64,000 nucleotides of DNA, from assembly GCA_958496175.1 (NCBI GenBank), contig OY292275.1, forward strand, positions 32,565,701 through 32,629,700. Direction: 5' to 3'. The position numbers and the translations under genes are program-made. The notes beneath the pieces are model-generated. The model was given only the letters and a program-made list of their open reading frames with translations, did no database searches and was not told the DNA's origin. Within the stretch, counting starts at the first letter, position 1; every line of letters starts with the position of its first letter. Source of the stretch: Sisyra terminalis (Eukaryota; Arthropoda; Insecta; Neuroptera; Sisyridae). Below, one piece after another: positions 34,901 through 49,200 of this stretch.

Positions 34901-36030
34901 ACTGCAATTGTCTTAAGCGACTGTAGGATTTATAAAAATTCTTAAGCCGAGAAATTTAAGAAAATTTGCTAATCCCGAAATTCGAGTTCAGTACCTGCTA
35001 ATAATGTGTAACCAATGCAGTTTCGGTTTTGGCACTTAATTGGAAACATTAATTTTGAGTCTCGCAGAAAATATGTCGAAACTACAACAAAAACCAAAAT
35101 TACATTCGGGAACTTTCGTGTGGTCTTCGGATACGATCGATATGTTAAAAACTCCAACGTAGTATAAATTTATTATTTGTCTTTATTTCAACTAAGAAAT
35201 AAATTGCCCTTGATATGGATTTAACTATACTATTTATTTATAATGAGGTATTCATAATTAGTCCAAATGTAAAAAATAATAAATAAGTAAAGCAGAGCTT
35301 AAGCTCGGTTTCGGTTGAAAACACAAGTTTTGGTCAGACACTACCTGCCAGTTTCAGACTAGGCTACTCTACCACTCGTTTCTCATTAGACGTGCAATCA
35401 TTCTAATATAACAATTTTCTAAATTATTCACATGAAACAATATAGCAAAAATTTCAACATTACATTATGAGGGTCAAGCAAATGTTATAGACTCTTGTCT
35501 TTAAATAATTAAACAAGTGACACAAGTGGTGCCATAATTACGTTTAGGTCGTTATATGATTTTAATAATTTAGTCTTATTAAGAAACGTTGCTCGTAATT
35601 GTTAGTGCTTTCTTCATGGGTTGATTTAGATAATTACTTTATACACATTATAAACATTTAGACAGAATTAAAATTATTTTATGTTTTATGGACACATTGT
35701 ACATTGTATTTCAGTTTAATTTTAACTCCTTATAAAAACACATACCAACATTTTTAAATATAGATAATATATATGTACATGTTTTTTAATTAAATATTTA
35801 ATTAATATAAATACATCCTAATAAGCAGTAAATTCAAAATTAATTATATTTAATATATTTTAAAATTGGAAACTCTTTTCATATACAAATTGGTTACAAT
35901 TTAGTTAAAAGTTACTGAACGTAGTAGTGATTAACGTAGTAATTGATTATTGCAGTTTTTTGTTCATAGGTATATACAATATACATATATTAAAATACGA
36001 CTCATGTCCATATGTTGTTCCCCAGTTTTT
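31940..36030. other. Gene-free AT-rich region
   Basis: No supported gene. The small ORFs (for example 32952-33167 and 34969-35157) show no family resemblance. A GTTTCGGTTGAAAACACAAG segment near 35310 has relatives near 15530 and 62190, a minor dispersed repeat. Confidence 0.5.
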
Positions 36031-36035
36031 AAATT

Positions 36036-36194
36036 CATTCGCGAATCAATAGGGCCATAATGAAAATTCAGCAACAAAAGAGAAAATTATCCGATATTAG
36101 AATTGAATTAACAAAAAAATCGAAAACTAAATTAAAAACAAAGTAGAAAACGCAACGTTGCCAGATATTGATGTCTTAAAAGGGACACGAGCCG
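36036..36194 (+). mobile_element. Palindromic MITE family, truncated copy
   Basis: Shares with the complete copy at 51.7 kb the blocks CATAATGAAAATT..CAACAAAAGAGAAAA and AACGTTGCCAGATATTGATG followed by TAAAAGGGAC. The left end is missing. A further segment at 36650-36790 (ATAATCTCATTTTTCACCG, ATCGTACT) matches the outer arms of the 17.5-kb foldback. Confidence 0.65.
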
Positions 36195-36961
36195 AAAATA
36201 TAAGTTATGACTGGTTTGTTTACATCACATTGGTATAAAACGTGATTAGCACTTTCAAAGCGAAACAAAATAGAATACGGAAACTTTTTGAACAAACAAT
36301 TACAATAAAAATTTGTTCATGGTATGTTATTATCTGAAACGATTACATGAAATCTTTTTTAAAAAAAAGCATTTTGAAATCAATATATTTAAAATGGTTC
36401 CAATAAGTTAAAAAAAAAATCTACAGAATTTTTTGAACATTAAAATGCCTGTAAATGCCTTTTCATCTCCACCTCAAAATGACAGAAATGCTACTGAAAT
36501 ATTGATTGAACGCTAAGAAATAATGGGATAGAGATAGATATATGTTGTCTTTGTTATAGTCTATCAGAAGTTATCAGTTTGCTTCTTTGAGGACGGAGCC
36601 ATGTGGAGCCATTCACGGCGGCAATACACAAATTCAATTAGCATCCTTTTCATCTCGCTACTATTAGGTCACTTTGTTGTTAACTTATTTATAAGATAGG
36701 TACGAAACTTATAATCTCATTTTTCACCGACATCCCAACACTATATCGTACTCAATTTTGTCAATCTCGATGATAACATATAACTTGATGCCATTTTTTT
36801 AACATTACGTTCGGGCTCCTGGTATTTATACTCCGAGGAATAGAATATCTGGAAACATAACAGGAGTGGGCAAACTTCATACTGGTATGATCGACAATTA
36901 TTTTTCTTATTTATACGCGTTCGACTTCGAAAAATGGGTTATATTAAAAACAAATAAATAT

Positions 36962-37660
36962 TTAAGGGTTACATGGGTTTAATCGGGGACAAAAGGTCTA
37001 TTTTCAACAATTTTTTCCATTTAAAAAAATACAATATTTAAACTTTTTATTGTCTTAAATATACACGTTGAGAAGAAATTCTGAAATTTTCGTAGAAAAA
37101 TACTTAAAGCTCCGCCATTGTGATGCCATTTCAGGTGACCCTTCGGAAAAAGGAGTGTTGGAGCGTTGGCCGTAGAACTCATAACAGGATCATTAAGATC
37201 AGGATCATTAAGATTCAGATCGTTAAGACTATAAACTAGACCTTGGACGAAGGAAAAACATAAATGAAAAATGAGTTTTTTATAAACATTTTTACATAAA
37301 AATGCAATTTCAGTAAAATTAGTTCTATATGTTTTTTTAAATAGTTGTAACTGAAAAAAAATCCTTCAAGTCCTATGAATTGTATCCCGAAGACCTGTGG
37401 AAAATTTCAACAAGGTTGGTTTAGTAGTTCTCGAAAAATCTTGATAACCAACTTTGAAAACAGTTTCGAGAAAAGCGTGACAATAGACAAGCAGCTCCAC
37501 CGATATACTTGCGGCGTGCTAAGCTTCCCAAGGCTGTATTTTGAAACTATTACTCGGATCAACTAAAAAATTTAAGAAAATATTCTAGAGATATTATAAA
37601 AAATATTTAGATAATAAAAAACTATTTTTTTGAAGCCGTGTCACCCATGTAACCTCTTAA
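36962..37660. mobile_element. piggyBac-like MITE
   Basis: TTAA (36962-36965) followed by GGGTTACATGGGT, and at the other end the inverse ACCCATGTAACCTC followed by TTAA (37657-37660). Duplicated TTAA targets are the signature of piggyBac insertion. The interior (about 690 bp) holds three tandem units of AGGATCATTAAGATC type at 37190-37230. No transposase. Confidence 0.6.
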
Positions 37661-38466
37661 AGAAAGTATGAGTAGAAGGAAGTATTAGAAGCACTAATTG
37701 GGGAATCAGTAATATCCGTTGTAGAATTGATGCGTATTTAATTTTAAATTAAAGTTTCATTGACTACTTAATTTTTAGTACACACTTTTAATTAAAAGAA
37801 TTGAAATTTACCTTAAAAATTATTTAAAATGCCTGCGATCGACTGCCAACCTATTCAGGATCGACGATTTGCCCACCATTGTTATAGAATACAATGGTAA
37901 AAAATATACAACTGATGCGTAGCGTTCTGTACCATGTGTGATCACTGGCTATATCACAATGTCTTTGTCCCTTTTTGTTACCTGCATATGAGCTTTTCTA
38001 TCACTTATTTTTCTATCAATGTTGTTAAAATGCAACCTATTGTTAAAAAGGATTAACAAAGTTAGGGGCGTTAGGGGTACATATAAGTGCACGTTAAAAT
38101 ATGTTAATTAACGCCAGATATTTAAATTTTTAAATAGGTGATTTGTACGCCAGATTTAAACATTTAGCTCCAAAATAGATCAAATAGACGCATAAATTAA
38201 GTATAAAACGACAGCACGAGCATGTTCAAAAGAGAATTAAAAACGTCAAGTATCGTACATTTTGAGGTCAAATAAGTAGTTGCTTTTGATGGGCGCCCAC
38301 ATTTAAGTTTTTGTCCTAAAGGAATACAATTAACTTTTTCAAAGACTTCATTTTTTTTTTCAAACGGATTAGAAGACCCAATGTATGCTTGCACTTATAA
38401 TATATTTAGTTACCAATTCTGAAGTTACATACAATTTGAAGTACATACAATATACATAGTACCTAT

Positions 38467-38731
38467 CAAGGGCGGAATCAGGATTTTTTTCTGGGGGGAG
38501 TACAATATAATCTTTCATTTACAAGAGTGTGAAAGGGATCACGAAAAAAAATCGCCATTCCAGCCATAGACTAATGTTTAATTAATGTTTTTTCTGTTAT
38601 TTTATTCATATATTTTCACAACTTAATAATTTGATTTGCTTCTAAGTATGTACTGTTATGGAATCTCCACAGTACACAAAAATACGCTGGGGGACACGTG
38701 CCCCGTGCCCCCCACCCTAAATCCGCCCTTG
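38467..38731. mobile_element. hAT-type MITE family A, copy 2
   Basis: Same family as 30797-31070. The 8-bp target duplication GTACCTAT is perfect (38459-38466 and 38732-38739), so this insertion is younger than copy 1. Confidence 0.9.
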
Positions 38732-38749
38732 GTACCTATGTGTTATGCA

Positions 38750-39200
38750 CTTTTATTATTTTTTTGTTTTGCAATATCCAATGATAAGATTCGGTCCATT
38801 CTTTAAAGTAAATGTTGGTTTCACAGAAAAAAATTTGTAGCTCTGCAGCTCTGGATTTCTGGTTTCTGTCCATAGACCATTTAATTAGTAAATCATTTAA
38901 TATATCTTAAAATTGAGAAACAGGTAATGATCTCTTAATGTGTATTCTTTTTTAATTATGGAATTGGTAGATTCAATCCCATTGTTTGCACTTAGATAGT
39001 CAAATGCTGCATCATCGAACCAATTTTGATATCATTTTAGCCACGTAATATTGAAATAATTAATAAATTCCAGAAATGTTTCTTTCCGCTTTTCTACGAA
39101 AAGTGCTGCTGCTCTTACAAAAGCTTGTTTATTATTTTACGTTTGTAAAATCCATTTTGTTAAATAATTATAAACTGATAAATTTGCTAGGTATATTAAT
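38750..39200 (-). pseudogene. Mutator-like (MULE) transposase relic
   Basis: Minus-strand reading gives AFVRAAALFVEKRKETFLEF, then WFDDAAFDYLSANNGIESTN and SIIKKEYTLRDHYLFLNF, and further on IKWSMDRN and YFKEWTESYHW, with stops between. The TNNALEATN..IK.EHTLRERLPL..F pattern is typical of the MULE transposases common in aphid and other insect genomes, upstream of their SWIM zinc finger. It is clearly broken. The relic abuts the hAT MITE at 38467-38731. Confidence 0.6.
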
Positions 39201-39559
39201 ATTAATATCAATTTATGAATTTTAATTTATAATCAAAAAAACCTTTTTAATTTGACTTTTAAATTGGCGGGTATAATATTTAGATGTTGTTGTTCATATT
39301 TAAAATAATTTTACATTATATAGCTGTAAAGTAAATTTTAATGCTGTTAAATAACTATTTTAGCTGTTTTTTCATACATAGATGTCCAATATAATATTTT
39401 CCTGTGCTTATTATAAAAGAACTGTTCTCTTTGTTATCTGGCGTTAATTCAAACTTTTTTGATGTGATTTTCACCTTTTTCGGCGTACATTGAAATCGCA
39501 CCCAAAAAGTTATAATAGGCATTTAATTGGCCTTTGGGCAAAAAATCTCTAGTCCAGTC

Positions 39560-40040
39560 TCAGGTAGAACAACAATATGTACTTGAAGGAAGAAATTTAT
39601 GTAATACATTCGATTTTTATTTTAAAAGATAATTTTTACTTAAATATTTTGAATTAAAAAAAAAATGTATTTGGAAATGTGAGCAGAGATGATAATATTT
39701 AAGTAAAAAATCTCTATTTTAATTGGATTTAATTATAGGTAATATTGTCATAAAGCGGGTAATGACCTTTCAAACTTTATGGTTTGTTGTATATGTTTTT
39801 TCCCAGTGCTTATCGAATATTTGTTTTATACAATATATCTACCTAATACACATTTTACTGGCTGAAGCTTAAAATTGACTATTATTGTTTGTGTCAATGA
39901 CTACTTTTTAAAAATACAATGAAAGATTAGATATGAAAGACGAAAACAGTTTTCCTCTCATAAACAAATATAACAAATGTAAAGTATAGTGAGAATTTGT
40001 GTGATTTATGCCATTGTAATTGATAATATGTGTTGGACTT
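39560..40040. other. Spacer upstream of the kelch gene
   Basis: AT-rich with no gene recognised. It presumably holds distal promoter sequence. Confidence 0.35.
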
Positions 40041-40045
40041 GGGAG

Positions 40046-40053
40046 TGACGTCA
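40046..40053 (+). promoter_or_regulatory. CRE/ATF-type site upstream of the kelch gene
   Basis: Perfect TGACGTCA palindrome 223 bp before the ATG at 40276, in a short stretch of higher GC likely to be the promoter. Binding is inferred from the consensus only. Confidence 0.4.
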
Positions 40054-40275
40054 AACGCGCACGATGGGTTTTCTACAGTGGCTGTCATTCTTGTCTGATT
40101 CTCCGACTCGCCTCCAGTCTTATTTATGTCAAACTGTGAGAAAATTCTAGACAATTAGAATAAATTGTGAACAAACGCTAATTGCAAATTATTCAAGTGA
40201 ACAATTTCCAATCAAGTGATGTGAACAAATAGTTAATTCAATTGAACATAACGTAATTAAGTAATAACAAATAAA

Positions 40276-43200
40276 ATGCCACCATTGAATGGTTCAAATC
40301 GCCACTCCAGTGAAATTGCATTAGCAAATAATAACTGCAATAATATTCATAGTAATACATTAACCATGCCAATATTAGCTAATTCTCAAATGGACAATGA
40401 ACAATATTACACATGTCGATATTATGCACCAAAAGTATTAAAAAACCTCAACGCCCTGCGACGAAACACGCGATTTTGCGATGTGGAAATTATCGCAGAC
40501 GGAAAATTAGTGAAGGTAACTTTTTATTTTCCTAACACTTTCTTTTATGACCTACCAAAAGTGCAATATTTATTTTTTTAAATAATTTAAATTTTTAATA
40601 TTAATAAATTGTCTTAACTATTATCCTTACTTTAAGAATATTAAAAACGAAATGTAAATTAATGCTTAACATTATATCTTGAAAATCATTTATTCTTTAC
40701 ATATGAAAAGGCTAATTGTATCAAGTAATGCATGGAAAGATAAGACTAGTAAAACATAAATTTACCAATTAGACAATTAGACAATTAAGATAAACGAAAT
40801 AAAAATAAACAGATAAAATATAAAGCGTATAAAATATTTCTATGATAAAAAAAAAATTGAAGACACAAACCAAAAATATAGATTATTCCTTTCGGCAATA
40901 ATAAAAAGTTTACAATTAAAAACAAAAAAAAAACATCTTTTGTTAAAACAAGCCCTATTCAATTGTGAATTTTCTTTGTTATGTCTAAAACTTGTTCCTA
41001 AAAAAATTTTACCAGAACACGAGGATATATCCTTTTTTTAGCATTTTTATATCAATGTAGGAAATTAGACCGCAAAATTGACCCTTGAGTCAAATTTGTA
41101 CGATAAATAATTACAAGACTAGCTTGAGTATTTTTTGTTTATTTTATTTATTTTTTTTTTAGTTATATTGAGTCATTACTACAATTTGTGTTTTTTTAAA
41201 CGGTAAAAAAAAATGATTCCTGTTTTGCTTTTTATGGTTGCTAAAGTTCAAAAATTTTATTCAAATTTTTTTAAACAATATTAAAAACTTATTCTCTTTG
41301 TGCGAGCAGAGCTGTCAGAAAAAAGAACATAGTTTCTTTTAAGTAACTTTTTAGTACTTTAAAGCAGGGGTTGTTAAAGTGGTTTACATAGACCCTTTGG
41401 GATCATTTAACAATATTAGAATAAAATTATATATAAGAAGATATTCAAATCCTGCAATGCATGATGGGAAATGTGTCAAGATGTGGTGCCGCCACAAGTG
41501 TGTCTAGAGTACTAACTTTGTTAGTTAGCATCAGGGCCCGTTCACTTAATGGGACATTTAGATTTGTATTGGGGCCAAAGCAAGAAGGAGCTATATAAAT
41601 GTCAATGTTAAAAAAGAGAAATGAAATGACGAATAGGTATTTAACATTCCTCTATTTTACGGTTGGCTATGTTGTGAGAAAAAAAATCACAAATTTGTGA
41701 ATTACTTCATGTTAAGCATGTTAGGTAATTTCTCACAATCGGTCGGTAAAAACATGAACTTCTTGAAAGCAAGCAAGGGGATTTTTTTCATATTAAAACT
41801 TGTCTTGAAACGACACCATTATGTTAAAATGGAAGCTAACGAGGCTGACGCAATAATCACCATTACGCATTTACAAAATATAAACGCGGTAGATGAGCAT
41901 ATTTGAATTTAAGATTATTGTGTTTCAGTAATTGTAAATTTATTGCGAAATTAAATAAAAACGTGATTAACAAATAAATAAAGAATAAATGCGTTCTCCA
42001 ACGAAGAAGGTATAGTAAAAGATAGCTACAGTTCAATTCTTTTATGATGTAGTATTTTTTATTTTCTTTATCCTAATAAACAATTGTATTCCTATGTAGG
42101 TATATTAACTACTAAAAATTGTAATTATTAATTAATTGTTTTCACTTATTATTAGATTTTTAAAATGTGTATCCATAGCTTTAGTTGGCTTTAGTCGCTT
42201 TAGTTTAATACGTATGTAACTTACAGTATTTTTTGTTTTGTATAATAAAATGTAGTAATAATCAATTTTAATTCGCAACTAAGATATACGGAGAATTTTG
42301 GAAATAAACATAAAAAAGCCAGATAACATTATTAGTACATTTATTAAAATGAAAAACAATATTCAAAGCAGAAAGTAAAATGAAAAATATTTACATAAAT
42401 TACGCGTATTACTCGCAACTAAAAATCATTCATATTTTAGGACTATCCTGAGAAATATGACATTAAAACGGTATTATTATTCATTAAAATGAAGATCCTA
42501 AATTACAGTATCTAATACTTCTTTTATAAAAATTAACCAAACTATCGAAGTTAATAAATTATGTAGTATGCAAAATAAAATTACCAGACGAAGACAGTAC
42601 TTTTATTTAGTGGCTTTATTATATCTTTAGTTTCTACGTGTTAGTTTCCTATGTTTAGATACTTCTGTGTCGCATGTCTTTGATCTTAAACTAAATTGTT
42701 TGGGCCATCATAAAACACTGTCGCCAAATCTACCATCTATTTACAATAATGTCATATAATTAAAAGTTTGCAAAACATTGTAAAAGTGAGGACAAACTCT
42801 CACTTATCCTTCTCATAAAACCTGCCGCCATCCTCAATAAACTTAATCCCTGTTCAAAGCATCCTACCGCCACAAGAAAAGGTACAATTCAACCACTTCT
42901 CCAATCCTCATTACCAAATTTTCCCGCCAAAATAATTACACCCACTAATCTGAATGTACCAACCCTGTAACACTTCTTCCTATCATCCAAAATTTATCCT
43001 TAAGGTCCAACCTCCCAAAAAAAGTATAAAAACCTGTAAATTTTGTCATTCTCATATACTTGATCTAGTTGCTTTTCCAACAGATACTAAGTAGTGTTCA
43101 GTTGTTATATATTTCTTTTTCTTTGCATATGCAATAGAATATACAATTATGCATGAACAAGTAACAGTGTTATAAGTTTTGCTAATTTCTGTGTACTTTT

Positions 43201-46200
43201 ATTAACAATTCTATTTTTGGTTTTTAATATACGTTTATTTTTCAATATTTACAATGCCACGAATGTGTTCCGTACCCCTTTGTGGTGCTTATACACCTCT
43301 ACATCGAATACCATGCAAGGAAAAAAACTCCAGCGATTACACCATCCAACAATGGATTAATGCAATCAACAATCCGACTATAACTTTGGACAATGTTACC
43401 GCGAAGAGAATTTGCCACCGACATTTCACACCGGACTGTTACAGTTTCCAGAACAGATTACTGCGACATGCTTTCCCAACGTTACATTTACCAGGTTTGT
43501 TTTTTAAGTTACGCTATAAAATATGAAAATAATAATTACTTAGGCGACAAAGTCCGTGGGTAAAATACGTCATTATATGAAGACACCTCCTTTCTTTTCA
43601 AATATATATTTATATAGTTTCAACTTTCAATTCTGTTTAAATCGAATTGCTTTTTAAATTTCTTTTATTTTCTTCTTTTCTTTCGTTTCACAAGTTTATT
43701 TGTTATAAGCGAAGAAAATGCTTAAAGATGTTTCAGCATTAGGCAAATTATCTACATTTGTATAGCTCATAAAAATTGAGACTGCTTTCTTCACTCAATA
43801 CCACTACCTGTTACAAAACGGCATTGTAATCCGAGTATCCTCATGTTTAAATATTTTCGGATTCTAATTTGCATATTGTTTTTTTTTTAAATGATTTACA
43901 ATTCCTGTTTTTGATAACGTAAAACTTATTTTAATTTCAAATATTATCTATTTTTTCATTTTTAATAAAACCTAGTAGTTCGATAAGTTCGGTAAACATT
44001 TCGAATTCACCATACAGCACTCTTTTTCTCTCAACTTACGCAGTAGTTCATCTTTAATCTTTAATCAAAATTTTGTGTATGTATGAATGTTTTGCCTACA
44101 ATTATTACCATTGTGAAATAAATGTCTCCTAAAGTTTAAGAACAAGAAAAAAAAAACGAACAGACAAAATAATTGCAATGAAATTAATTGATGGATAATA
44201 CTTTATTAATCATTTATTCACTCCTGTTCTGCTTACATGATGGGTATTTCATTTTTATTGTTGCAATTGCAAATTATATTCACTTCTTTAATTAGGCTTA
44301 CATTTTTATGTTTAAGTTTATTTTGCTATTTAAAAATAATAACATAAGAAGCCTATTGAAAAGAAATACATTTTATATATTTTTAAGTCATTTTATTACT
44401 TTTTAACTAGCAAAGAGTATAAGTTTCCTTATTTGTCCGTCTCACTCTTACTTATTTCTTCGGCGTTACTTCTTACTCTACACGCATATAAAGAATTATC
44501 ACACACAGACTTGACGCATCCAATATTGGAACAAATTGCACACATAAGGATGAGAAAGCTAATCATTTCAACAGCCAAAAACGTCTTATATCTCTGTTTC
44601 CAAATACTTTCGGAGAATCTTGGATTCTCCCCTTTCAAATTTAATTGTTGTCAAGCAATGTTTATTTATGGCCTTTTAGAGTTCACAATCTTACAATTTC
44701 TGAGTTGTCGAAATTCTTAAGTCGACGGTTTTTCAGGGGACCGTACGGAACAGAGATAGACAAATTTTACGTTTTTGGACTTAGAAAAATTTTCTCTTCC
44801 TTATTACTATGTGCGTTTTGAACGTAAATATTCGGCTTCGTCTCGTCTGTGTGCGATAATTCTTTGTATGCGTGTAGAGTACGAAGTAACGCCGAAGAAA
44901 GAAGTTAGAGTGAAACGGAGTTTGATGGTAAAAATCTTTCTCCGTTGATGGTTTTTTTCATGAGAGGAAAAGAAATAGCAAATATGAAACTTCAATGTAA
45001 AGAATAGAAACAGACTGAGAAATTTATATGTCGAGCTCTCTCAGGGGGTCAACATGGATGACAGTTTTTTGATTGTTGATTACTCTTTTAAGAGTTGTTG
45101 ATATGATGATATTCGTAAGAGGAATAAATATGTGTTGTTGCAGTACATATTGAACTGTTATTGTTGTAACTTCTATAAAGTTAGCACCCCACTTTTAGAA
45201 ATTGAAATTGTAACTATATATTTTTAGATTTACTTTTCTTTTTACTTTATTGTACCGAAAAAACATCTTTTTTCTACAACAGAATAAAAAGTATGATCAT
45301 TTTTCAAATTTAACAACGGAGTAATTAGAGTCAAATTACATTTACAAAAACCTAAATAACTATTGTTCGGGTTAAGTTAAAACCAATTTTTTTTTCGGTA
45401 CATTTCTTTTATGGTTCAACACCTAAATTCCACTGTAATAAATTTTGGTAATATTATAATAGAAAAAAAATTACACTCTTTATAAAGTTCAACAATGGAA
45501 AAAGTGCATTCACAAAATCGCTGAAAACTTTTTTTGGATTAAAGCAAGGAACAAAATTTTTTCGGTTCAATATTCTGCGTTTGAATGGCCATCTATAGTC
45601 ATATTTGTTTTTGAAAAATATGACATTGGGGGGCTAACGATTTTTACAAATTGTACTCGATTGTACAATTGGTATAATCGAGATAAAACCAAAGTCAAAC
45701 TAAAAATATCTTTTAATTTTTTATTTGTAAAAGTCGGGTGCTAACCTGACAGTGGCAATGTGGTTTATTTAAAGTACCCCATGTAAATTCCGCTTATTAA
45801 TTTTATTATAATGCATTACATTTTACTTTGTACATTTTCATTCATTTATAATATCAACGACTTATAATTTTTTATATATTTTTATAGGCAAAATATAGAA
45901 AACATACACAAAGTAAGAATGAAATTATGCGCAAGCACCTGTAATACTACTGTTCGATCCGCGACTGTTTTGCCTCGGATATAATATTAAAAACCAGGTT
46001 GTGGTTTTCAACGAAAAAATTGCATGAAGCAATAATAAAATTTCTTTATAACAATAATGTTTATTGTAAAATATACAAGTTTTGACGATATGTCTTAGAA
46101 TATCAACTTTGTCAAATATGTCAACTATATGTTAAAAAAGCAACTATATCAAGTATATGTGAATTAAAAAATGTATAGGTTTTTATACTTTTTTTGGGCG

Positions 46201-49200
46201 GTTGGACCTTAAGGATAACTTTTGGATGATAGGAAGAAGTGTTACAGGGTTGGTACATTCAGATTAGTGGGTGTAGATTATTTTGGCGGGAAAATTTGGT
46301 AATGAGGATTGGAGAAGTGGTTGAATTGTACCTTTTCTTGGGGCGGTAGGATGCTTTGAACAGGGATTAAGTTTATTGAGGATGGCGGCAGGTTTTATGA
46401 GAAGGATAAGTGAGAGTTTGTCCTCACTTTTACAATGTTTTGCAAACTTTTAATTATATGACATTATTGTAAATAGATGGTAGATTTGACGACAGTGTTT
46501 TATGATGGCCCAAACAATTTAGTTTAAGATCAAAGACATGCGACACAGCAACTACATATAGATGAAACAGATGAATTATATTGATAAATGAATAACATTG
46601 ATAAATATTTCATTTATTTCCGAGTAACAATAAAAAAAGAAGAATTAGAGTTAGATGAATTTCATACTTTGTTCAAATTTCAGTTCACTAAATTTTTTTT
46701 TACTAAATTATAAAATATATCTATTGCAGCTGAAGCAGACTCCGGAGCAGTTTTCGTCCCTGACATTCAAGATGGGTCTCCTGGCGGAAGTAATTCCCCT
46801 GACTTACAACCACAACATTCCGAACAATCCAACAAATCGTTGTCTGACAAATTAAATCAAATTCGTAAGAAATATAAAATTTTAAAAAAAAAATATAATG
46901 AAGAAAAAAAGAAAAAAGCTTTACCACATTGTAGAACTTTGAACGACAAACTTTCAATACTAAAAAATATCTTTCAAGAATACAATTTCCCCACCCTACT
47001 TCAACAAATAATATTACATCAAGTAAATAAAAAAAAAACAAACAAATCAAACAGAGGTATGCGATACACGAATAGTTTTAAAAAAATGTCTATGTGCTTA
47101 TCGAGTAAGGTTTCAAGGAAGTCATATAGTTTTTGGGCAGGAGAATTAGGAATGCCGTCATTATCCACAATACAGCGATACATGCCTTTGGTAGACTTAC
47201 AAACAGGAATAAATGAGAACATATTTGAAAATTTGAAAGATCTTTTAGCTTCTGCCTCCGATAGTAAAATTAAAGAATGTTTATTGACGTTCGATGAAAT
47301 GTCCCTTGCAGTAGGAGTCAAGTATATACCCACTAAAGACTTAATCATTGGGGTTGAGGATATGGGAGATAAAAGAACAAAAAATTATGCAGATCATGTC
47401 CTTTGCTTTATGGTTCAAGGAATTTTTTACAGTTATAAACAGCCTGTAGCTTTTTACTTTGTACAAAGTGCTATGAAAGCAATTCAATTAAAAAAATATA
47501 TTACAGAAGTTGTAACTCACTTACAAAATGCTGGATTTTACGTAAGGGGTACAATTTGTGACCAAGCACAAAACAATTATTCTGCCATAAAAGCACTTAT
47601 TCAGGCCTCAAATGATAATAGTTCACAAAATCAGGCAACTGGTCAAAGTTCTTTTAAAATAAATGAAAAAGAAATATTTCCTTTCTATGATCCTCCTCAC
47701 CTAATTAAATGTGTTAGGAATAATTTATTGAAAAAAAATCTACTCTTGGATAATAAAACGGCAAAATGGGCACATGTTGTAGCGACTTACGATTTTGCTA
47801 AAAACAATTCTGATGGTATATCTCCCTTACCGAAATTAACACAGAAACATATTATCCCAGATAAAATCCCAAAGATGAAAGTTAAATTTGCTACCCAAAT
47901 TTTTAGCTATTCTTTAGCTAGTATTATGATTATGTTAAGTAATTCTTCGAATATAACATCTGATGCAAAAGAAACGGGAGAAGTACTTTTGTTTTTCAAC
48001 AATTTATTCGACAGTGTGAACAGTTCACCTCAGACAAAGAAATCTATTTTAAATTTAGATAATTTCATTTCTGACAAACACTTACATTTTTGGGAGTCTT
48101 GCATTGATACGTTGAAAGAGGCAAAATTTATAAACGAAGATGGAAACAGTACTGCACAACGCAGACCAAGAAGTCAAACGTTATTAAATTGGGGGCGGAC
48201 ATTACAGTCATTCAAAAGTGTATACAGAACCCTCAGAGACATTTATGGCATGCAAGGTACAAAAATTTATACTAAACGGTTTAACCAAGACACTATAGAA
48301 AACTTTTTCAGTATGATTCGAGGATATGGCAGGAACAACCCAAATCCGAGTGCTCAAAATTTTGTTTATTATTATAAAAAATTATTGTTCCAAAATTTGA
48401 CTTCCCAAACATCTGTGGGTTCTAATTGCATGACCGATAGAAATAGTTATTTAACCAGTTTTCAAAATTTATTCAAACCTATAAACCCTATTGTTTCTCT
48501 CGAAGTAGACCCTTTACAAACCTTAGAAATCCCCCCTCCTGAATATTACGAAATAGAGTTATCCGACTTAGAAATATCGGCAAATAAAGCAGTCGTTAGT
48601 GTTTTAGCTCAAAAAATACCTGCCGATATCAAGAACTGCCAAAATTGTAAGACGTTAATTTCAATAAATTCTAATACACCACAAATTGAACAAAATTCCA
48701 ACCCCACAGAATATCTACTGGTAATTTTTAATATACTAAATTCTTTAACGTTAAACATTTTGCACTCAAAATTCGAACAAAAGCACATAGGAAAAATAAT
48801 TTTCAAATATGCAATGCAATATGATTCATTTAATAACTACATTTGCGATGAACATAAAGAAATATTTTCAGAAACATTTGTAAAATCAGCAATTACAACA
48901 ACTATAAACAATTACTGCAACAGAATAAATAGGGAGTTATGTGGCTTAAACAACAGACAAGAATTACATTCGAATGACACACCTCTGCTAAATGCAAGAA
49001 ATTACCGAACTAGGCACCAACGCAGAAGTCGATGATAGCAGTGGTTTTCAGTTGTTCTTTATTCGTGTATTGCATACTTATCTTTGCATTGTGATTTTTT
49101 TTCTTTAATTGATGTAAATTAATTTGTCATAATCATTTAATTTGCGAAGTGTATAAAAAGCAAGATTGGGAAACAGACATTCAGAGATTATATCGTTCTG

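Noticed and set aside
44429..44720. Overlapping ORFs of 69 and 95 codons on both strands
   Set aside because: Derived from one arm of a small inverted-repeat element.
46721..47348. Two minus-strand ORFs of about 109 codons
   Set aside because: Antisense shadows of the transposase exon; hydrophobic composition results from the A-rich coding strand.
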